Source: an uncultured Collinsella sp. (GTDB taxonomy: Bacteria > Actinomycetota > Coriobacteriia > Coriobacteriales > Coriobacteriaceae). From it: a stretch of DNA of 10,130 bases. This document shows, one piece after another, positions 6,469-10,130 of the stretch. Position 1 is the stretch's first letter. Every line of letters begins with the position of its first letter. The notes beneath the pieces were generated by a model, which saw only the letters and a program-made list of their open reading frames with translations, was not told the origin of the DNA and ran no database searches. The translations under genes and the position numbers were made by a program. The stretch spans positions 1 through 10,130 of the forward strand of contig UQLI01000044.1 in NCBI GenBank assembly GCA_900541715.1, read 5' to 3'.

Positions 6469-7869
6469 CTAATCAACCACGTGAGTCGTGGCGACCTGCT
6501 TGAGCCAAGCTGCCGACTTCTTAAGGCGGCGCTTGTAGCCGTCCATAAGGTCGACCTCGACAAAACCGTAACGGTTCTTAAAGGCATTCGCCCAAGACCA
6601 GTTATCGATGACGGCCCAATAATGGTATCCACGGCACTTGGCGCCCTCGGCAATTGCCTTGGCAACCCACTCCAGGTGCTGGCGTACAAAGTCGACGCGG
6701 TAGTCATCCTGGATGGTTCCTTCGGCGTCTCGGTTCTTGTATTCGTCCATGATGCCGATGCCGTTCTCGGAAACGAACCACTCAAGATCGGGGTAGTTCT
6801 TAGCGCAGTCCATGCCAAAGTCGTAGAGGCCCTGCGGGTAGATCTCCCAGCCGCGGCTCTCGTTCATAACGGCGTCGGGCCACACGTACTCGTCGGCAAA
6901 GTGCGGCAGACCGTACTGGTCGATCTTGCTCGCCGGCGCCTGAACGCGCGTGGGGTGGTAGTAGTTGCAACCGAGCCAGTCGACAACACCCTGCTTAAGA
7001 ATCTCTTGGTCGCCGGCACGGAACGGAAGCTTAACGCCGCCCTCGGCCAGGCTGTCGAGCACGTCGGCGGGAAGCTCGCCCTTGGTAATGAGGTCGAGCC
7101 ACCAGCGGTTGTTGATGCCGCTGGTCATACGCACGGCCTCGAGGTCCGCCTCGCTGGGGTTCTCCTTGGTGTAGACCGGGGTAAAGCAGTTGATCATGCC
7201 GATCTTGGCATCGCTGCGAACGGCGCCCTCGTCATAGGCGCGACGGCAGTTGGCCACGGCCAGCGCATGTGCCAGCGAGATGTGATACTGCACGGTGCGA
7301 GCGCGGCTAAAGTCGTGGAGCTGCGGGAACCACACGCCCTCCTGATAGCGCTGCTCGGGCTCGACGATGGGCTCGTTAAAGGTGAACCAGTACTTGATCT
7401 CCTGGCCAAACTCGTGGAAGGCGACGTCGGCGTAATGTGCGTAAGCCTCGACAACCTCACGGCTCTCCCAGCCGCCACGGTTAAAAAGGTAGGTGGGCAT
7501 GTCAAAGTGGTACAAGTTGACAAACGGCTCCAGGCCGGCTTCGCGAGAGGCGCGGAACAACTCGTGATACCACGCGGCGCCTTCCTCGTTGAGGTTGCCG
7601 TCGGCATCGAGCAGACGGCTCCACTGGATGGAAGTGCGATAGGTATCCAGGCCCAAGTCCTTCAAAATGCGAAGGTCTTCCTGGTACTTGGCCATAAAGT
7701 CATTGCCGGCGTAAGAGCCAACGCAGTTGTAGAACGAGCCCAGATCCTGGATGGACCAGGTGTCCCACAGGTTCTCGAGCTTGCCGCCCTGGTTCCACTG
7801 ACCCTCAGTCTGCGGGCCGGACATAGCAGCGCCAAAGAAGAAGTCGTTGGGCAGCTGATACTGTGCCAT
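6469..7869 (-). CDS. GH1 6-phospho-beta-glucosidase
   Basis: This 466-residue cytoplasmic TIM-barrel enzyme splits beta-linked disaccharide 6-phosphates brought in by the PTS, giving glucose 6-phosphate and a free sugar. GH1 marks are FFGAAMSGPQTEG (11-23), the acid/base glutamate in TFNEP (Glu166) and the nucleophile in SENG (Glu368). DNWSWANAFKNRYG (422-435) has Ser425 where plain beta-glucosidases have Glu, plus Tyr434, the usual sign of a phosphorylated substrate. The phosphate-binding lysine expected seven residues after the serine is Asn432, with Lys431 beside it, as I recall in some Bacillus-type aryl-6-phospho-beta-glucosidases. ATG 7869 is chosen because GAGGA lies five bases upstream; the TTG at 7872 is less likely. 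It is the first gene of the operon with IIC, IIB and IIA. An unphosphorylated substrate is less likely given the PTS linkage. Confidence 0.93.
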   Translation of the reverse strand: MAQYQLPNDFFFGAAMSGPQTEGQWNQGGKLENLWDTWSIQDLGSFYNCVGSYAGNDFMAKYQEDLRILKDLGLDTYRTSIQWSRLLDADGNLNEEGAAWYHELFRASREAGLEPFVNLYHFDMPTYLFNRGGWESREVVEAYAHYADVAFHEFGQEIKYWFTFNEPIVEPEQRYQEGVWFPQLHDFSRARTVQYHISLAHALAVANCRRAYDEGAVRSDAKIGMINCFTPVYTKENPSEADLEAVRMTSGINNRWWLDLITKGELPADVLDSLAEGGVKLPFRAGDQEILKQGVVDWLGCNYYHPTRVQAPASKIDQYGLPHFADEYVWPDAVMNESRGWEIYPQGLYDFGMDCAKNYPDLEWFVSENGIGIMDEYKNRDAEGTIQDDYRVDFVRQHLEWVAKAIAEGAKCRGYHYWAVIDNWSWANAFKNRYGFVEVDLMDGYKRRLKKSAAWLKQVATTHVVD

Positions 7870-7908
7870 CAAAGTCCTCGCTTTCGTGTTCTAGAGCTTC
7901 CGGTTGGA

Positions 7909-7988
7909 GACGGGTTTGCTTTGGCAGGTTATCCGGCGCGGGCGCGCACCGGTCATACCGATATCCAACCCGCCAAAACAAAACCGTC
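7909..7988 (-). repeat. 80-base imperfect palindrome in the glucosidase leader
   Basis: The left arm (7909-7930, GACGGGTTTGCTTTGGCAGG plus TT) and the reverse complement of the right arm (7967-7988) match at 19 of 22 bases. As minus-strand RNA, two of the three differences become G-U wobbles, leaving one mismatch. The 36-base centre is very GC-rich and holds CCGG repeats. The arms are close relatives of the unit at 4022-4050. The hairpin would end about 40 bases before the glucosidase start codon, with no U run after it, so it is not a plain terminator. A smaller ACCGT/ACGGT hairpin (7983-7998) competes with its right arm. Confidence 0.7.
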
Positions 7989-8094
7989 CCCAAACGGTCG
8001 ATCCTGTTCTGCGGAAAGATTCCGTTCGTTGCTTAAACTATGGCGCTCTAATTCTAAAAGTAAAGCGTCTTTTTCTTTTTTCTTTCTCGAGCTT

Positions 8095-8136
8095 CTTATA
8101 TAAAGGTTATATGGGTGCCTTGTTAAGGGTTATACT
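8095..8136. promoter_or_regulatory. divergent promoter and operator region, bgl operon / gntR
   Basis: The 303-base gap 7870-8172 has a GC-rich repeat on its left and an AT-rich right half. The right half contains ATATAA-AGG-TTATAT (8098-8112), an inverted repeat, and a partial direct repeat AAGGTTATAT (8103-8112) and AAGGGTTATAC (8125-8135). Minus-strand -10 candidates for the operon are TATAAG (8100-8095) or TATATA (8102-8097), with TTAACA (8126-8121) as a possible -35. TATACT (8131-8136) is a plus-strand -10 candidate for gntR. These overlap, as expected where a GntR protein controls both directions. A polypyrimidine stretch (8068-8088) and a CGGAA/TTCCG hairpin (8012-8024) lie in the operon leader. 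Confidence 0.45.
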
Positions 8137-8160
8137 TACTTGCGTATTGATATATGTCGG

Positions 8161-8169
8161 AAAGGAGGT
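8161..8169 (+). promoter_or_regulatory. strong ribosome binding site fixing the gntR start
   Basis: AAAGGAGGT lies three bases before ATG 8173 and is nearly a full anti-16S match. It rules against the upstream in-frame TTG at 8140, which would read through the ribosome binding site itself. Confidence 0.85.
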
Positions 8170-8172
8170 TCA

Positions 8173-8892
8173 ATGATTCCCAAATACGAGGCGATAGCTG
8201 CAGATATTCGTCGAAGCATCGAGGATGGCACTCTTAAACCGGGCGACAAGCTTCCCACCGTCGTTGAGTTCTGCGAGCTCTATAGCGTTTCCAAAATCAC
8301 CGTCAAACGAGCTATCGAGCAAATCACCGAGGAAGGTCTTATTACCAGCCGACGCGGATCGGGTACCTACGTTAAGGACACGGCGGGACTTCCCGGTCAG
8401 GCGTTTTTCCAGGGCAAAAACGACCGTGCCCAGGGCTTTTCGTATGAGCACCGCGGGGAGAAGGTGACCTCGGTGGTCTACGATTTCTCGATTGTTAATC
8501 CACCAGCGGACATCGCAGCCCAGCTGGGAATTGCCGAGGATGACTTTGCCTATCACATCGTGCGCGTGCGTCAGGCCGATGAGAAGCCCATCGTTATCGA
8601 GTACACCTACATGCCCCTCGAGCTGATTCCAGGCCTTAAAAAGAAGGACCTGTACGGATCGGTCTACCACTTCATCCGCGAGCAATGTGGGCTGAAGATT
8701 TCGAGCTTCCACCGTACCATTCGCGCCGTGGCAGCAACCGAGGAAGAAGCCGAGCGCTTGGACACCAAGCCTGGCTCTCCCCTGCTCGAGCTCACCCAGA
8801 TTGGCTTTTTGGACAGCGGCGCCGCCTTTGAGTATTCGGTCTCGCGCAACGTTGGCGACCGTTTTGAGTTGCACAACGTAACGTTGGCATAG
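8173..8892 (+). CDS. GntR-family transcriptional regulator with UTRA domain
   Basis: This 239-residue DNA-binding protein belongs to the HutC/UTRA branch of the GntR family. Residues 1-68 form the winged helix-turn-helix (KYEAIAADIRRSI, LKPGDKLPT, the recognition region YSVSKITVKRAIEQI and the wing SRRGSGTYV). Residues about 85-236 form the UTRA ligand-binding domain, with the family-typical RVR (131-133), EYTYMP (143-148) and EYSVSR (220-225). UTRA proteins linked to PTS operons commonly sense the sugar phosphate made by the transporter and lose DNA affinity on binding it; here that would be the disaccharide 6-phosphate or a product of it. It is divergent from the bgl-PTS operon and upstream of manA, so control of the operon and possibly of its own unit is the natural inference. 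Neither operator nor effector is proven. Confidence 0.93.
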   Translation: MIPKYEAIAADIRRSIEDGTLKPGDKLPTVVEFCELYSVSKITVKRAIEQITEEGLITSRRGSGTYVKDTAGLPGQAFFQGKNDRAQGFSYEHRGEKVTSVVYDFSIVNPPADIAAQLGIAEDDFAYHIVRVRQADEKPIVIEYTYMPLELIPGLKKKDLYGSVYHFIREQCGLKISSFHRTIRAVAATEEEAERLDTKPGSPLLELTQIGFLDSGAAFEYSVSRNVGDRFELHNVTLA

Positions 8893-8907
8893 GTTTTTGT
8901 AGTCATC

Positions 8908-8943
8908 CGGGCGCTCGCTTTGAGCTGTTTTGTGCAGCGCCCG
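8908..8943 (+). other. hairpin between gntR and manA
   Basis: CGGGCGCT (8908-8915) pairs with AGCGCCCG (8936-8943) around a 20-base loop. No U run follows, so it should not stop transcription, and gntR and manA may share a transcript across the 74-base gap. The manA ribosome binding site lies just outside the stem. Confidence 0.4.
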
Positions 8944-8966
8944 CGCAACACAATGGGGGTATGAAC

Positions 8967-9899
8967 ATGTCCGATTTGATTAAGCTGACGCCGATCTTCC
9001 ACGAGAAGATCTGGGGCGGTCGCCAGCTCGAAATCGTATTTGGCTACGACATTCCCGATGGACCCATCGGTGAGTGCTGGGCCATCTCGGCCCACCCCAA
9101 CGGCGACTGCCAGATTGCGGAAGGCCCGTATGCAGGCCACACGCTGTCGTGGCTGTGGGCCGAGCACCGCGAGCTCTTTGGCAACTGCGAGGGCAAGGAG
9201 TTCCCACTGCTCATTAAGATTCTGGACGCCAAGGACGACCTTTCGATCCAGATTCATCCCAACGACGAGTACGCCGCCAAGCACGAGAACGGCAGCCTGG
9301 GCAAAACCGAGTGCTGGTATGTGCTGGACTGCGAGCCCGGTGCCACGATCATTGTCGGCCAGCGCGCGCACGACCGCGCCGAGGCCGCGCAGATGATCGA
9401 GGACGGCCGCTGGGACGACATGCTCAACGTACTGCCGATCCACAAGGGCGACTTTTTCCAGATTGATTCCGGTACCGTGCACGCCATCAAGACCGGCACG
9501 CTCATTTTGGAGACGCAGCAGTCGAGCGACGTGACGTATCGCCTGTACGACTACGACCGTCCCGGCACCGACGGCAAGCTGCGCCCACTGCACATTGAGC
9601 AGAGCCTCGACTGCATCGACTTTGATGCCCAGGCTCCGACCGACGGCACGGTGACCGCGCCCGAGGTGAACGGCGTGACCGAGCTCGAGTCTAACTCCTG
9701 CTACACCGTCGATCGTGTGCGCGTCGACGGCAGCAAAACCCTCGACCAGCGCTGGCCCTTCATGTGTCTGTCGGTCATCGACGGCGAAGGCACCGTCTGC
9801 GGCGACCCCGTCCACAAGGGAAGCCACCTGCTGGCCCCGAGCACCGTCAGCTCCATCGACCTCGAAGGCAAGATGGAACTGATCGTCTCGCACCTCTAG
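8967..9899 (+). CDS. manA: mannose-6-phosphate isomerase, class I (short form)
   Basis: This zinc-dependent cytosolic enzyme interconverts mannose 6-phosphate and fructose 6-phosphate, linking mannose use and GDP-mannose supply to glycolysis. It is the compact 310-residue form common in Gram-positives. Zinc ligands are visible: Gln95 and His97 in SIQIHPND, Glu115 in KTECWYVL and His172 in SGTVHAI. Arg192 in YRLYDYDR is the likely catalytic arginine, and the N-terminal FHEKIWGG and GECWAIS are family-typical. ATG 8967 is preferred because GGGGG (8955-8959) is seven bases upstream; ATG 8961 directly touches that sequence and would add only two residues. It follows gntR on the same strand without a terminator between them. 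Its presence next to a beta-glucoside operon may reflect a mannose-containing substrate or only chance. Confidence 0.95.
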   Translation: MSDLIKLTPIFHEKIWGGRQLEIVFGYDIPDGPIGECWAISAHPNGDCQIAEGPYAGHTLSWLWAEHRELFGNCEGKEFPLLIKILDAKDDLSIQIHPNDEYAAKHENGSLGKTECWYVLDCEPGATIIVGQRAHDRAEAAQMIEDGRWDDMLNVLPIHKGDFFQIDSGTVHAIKTGTLILETQQSSDVTYRLYDYDRPGTDGKLRPLHIEQSLDCIDFDAQAPTDGTVTAPEVNGVTELESNSCYTVDRVRVDGSKTLDQRWPFMCLSVIDGEGTVCGDPVHKGSHLLAPSTVSSIDLEGKMELIVSHL

Positions 9900-9925
9900 G
9901 TCGCACCAACAACCCAAACGCAACA

Positions 9926-9959
9926 AGGGGCTCCCCCGTTCATCAACGGAGGAGCCCCT
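9926..9959 (+). terminator. terminator-like hairpin after manA
   Basis: AGGGGCTCC (9926-9934) pairs with GGAGCCCCT (9951-9959). After one mismatch CCGTT (9936-9940) pairs with AACGG (9945-9949), leaving a CATC loop. It begins 27 bases after the manA stop. The plus strand continues TACTCG without a U run, and the minus side has only TTGTTGCGTTT. It is probably a weak or bidirectional terminator. Confidence 0.65.
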
Positions 9960-10100
9960 ACTCGTATCTACATATCAGCCCACCCGGCTCTCCAGATCAA
10001 AAAGCGAACGAGCAGAGCGACGCTCGCAAGCTGCAGGCTAAAACGCCACAAGGAAGAGGGCGCGCCGGGGGCTTTGGTCGATCGCGAGTTCCGCACGAGC

Positions 10101-10125
10101 CGGAGAGCACTTAATGTGCTCTCCG
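10101..10125. terminator. perfect hairpin at the right edge, possible terminator
   Basis: CGGAGAGCAC (10101-10110) and GTGCTCTCCG (10116-10125) form a perfect ten-base-pair stem with a TTAAT loop. No U run is visible on either side before the window ends. It may terminate a gene to the right on the minus strand. The stretch 9960-10100 shows only a short GAGCG-A-CGCTC palindrome (10015-10025) and no gene I can support. Confidence 0.4.
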
Positions 10126-10130
10126 TGCGA

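Noticed and set aside
6424..8103. 559-codon plus-strand frame opposite the glucosidase
   Set aside because: It is longer than the real gene, but shows no motifs, runs through the leader palindrome, and is explained by codon-biased antisense of GH1.
8664..9926. 420-codon minus-strand frame opposite manA and the end of gntR
   Set aside because: Both plus-strand genes are well supported with catalytic residues; this frame spans their gap and has no domain.
9764..10114. 116-codon plus-strand frame at the right end
   Set aside because: It overlaps manA in another frame, crosses the hairpin after manA and is Arg/Pro/Ser-rich low-complexity sequence.
1..10130. CRISPR array, prophage, IS element, toxin-antitoxin or defence system
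   Set aside because: No regularly spaced direct repeats, transposase, integrase, phage or small paired toxin genes are visible; all nine genes are common metabolic, transport or regulatory families.

Overview
The window looks like chromosomal DNA of a high-GC anaerobic actinobacterium. The best guess is the Coriobacteriia, and within it a Collinsella-like gut commensal. This is an inference from the moderately high GC content (judged by eye, not computed), the low-GC-Gram-positive style carbohydrate genes (GH1, lactose/cellobiose-type PTS, short class I ManA) in an actinobacterial codon style, and the general look of the proteins. No rRNA or other taxonomic marker is present.

Layout. Positions 1-288 hold no gene, only a 26-base perfect palindrome and a strong intrinsic terminator. 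Seven genes follow on the minus strand, and two on the plus strand at the right. From left to right they are: an NhaA-type Na+/H+ antiporter (289-1647), a family II Mn-dependent inorganic pyrophosphatase (1914-2837), a ROK glucokinase (3004-3957), PTS subunits IIA (4199-4531), IIB (4541-4843) and IIC (5005-6348), and a GH1 6-phospho-beta-glucosidase (6469-7869). After a 303-base divergent control region come a GntR/UTRA regulator (8173-8892) and a class I mannose-6-phosphate isomerase (8967-9899).

How the genes work together. Read in its own direction, the central operon is bgl - celB(IIC) - celA(IIB) - celC(IIA), ending at an intrinsic terminator at 4102-4140. It would import a beta-linked disaccharide as its 6-phosphate and split it into glucose 6-phosphate and a free sugar. 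The ROK glucokinase just downstream could phosphorylate the free glucose. The divergently transcribed UTRA-type GntR protein is the obvious local regulator, and the sugar isomerase downstream of it feeds mannose 6-phosphate into glycolysis or draws on fructose 6-phosphate. The pyrophosphatase and antiporter are housekeeping neighbours with their own transcripts.

I see no defence system, prophage, CRISPR array, IS element or clearly novel multi-gene system. The most interesting signals are non-coding. A family of related short repeats built on a GGGACRGGTTTG core sits in the gaps around the sugar cluster. One pair of these forms an 80-base imperfect palindrome in the leader of the glucosidase gene. 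Eight of the nine genes end in TAG. Two proteins carry an atypical residue at a usually conserved ligand position.
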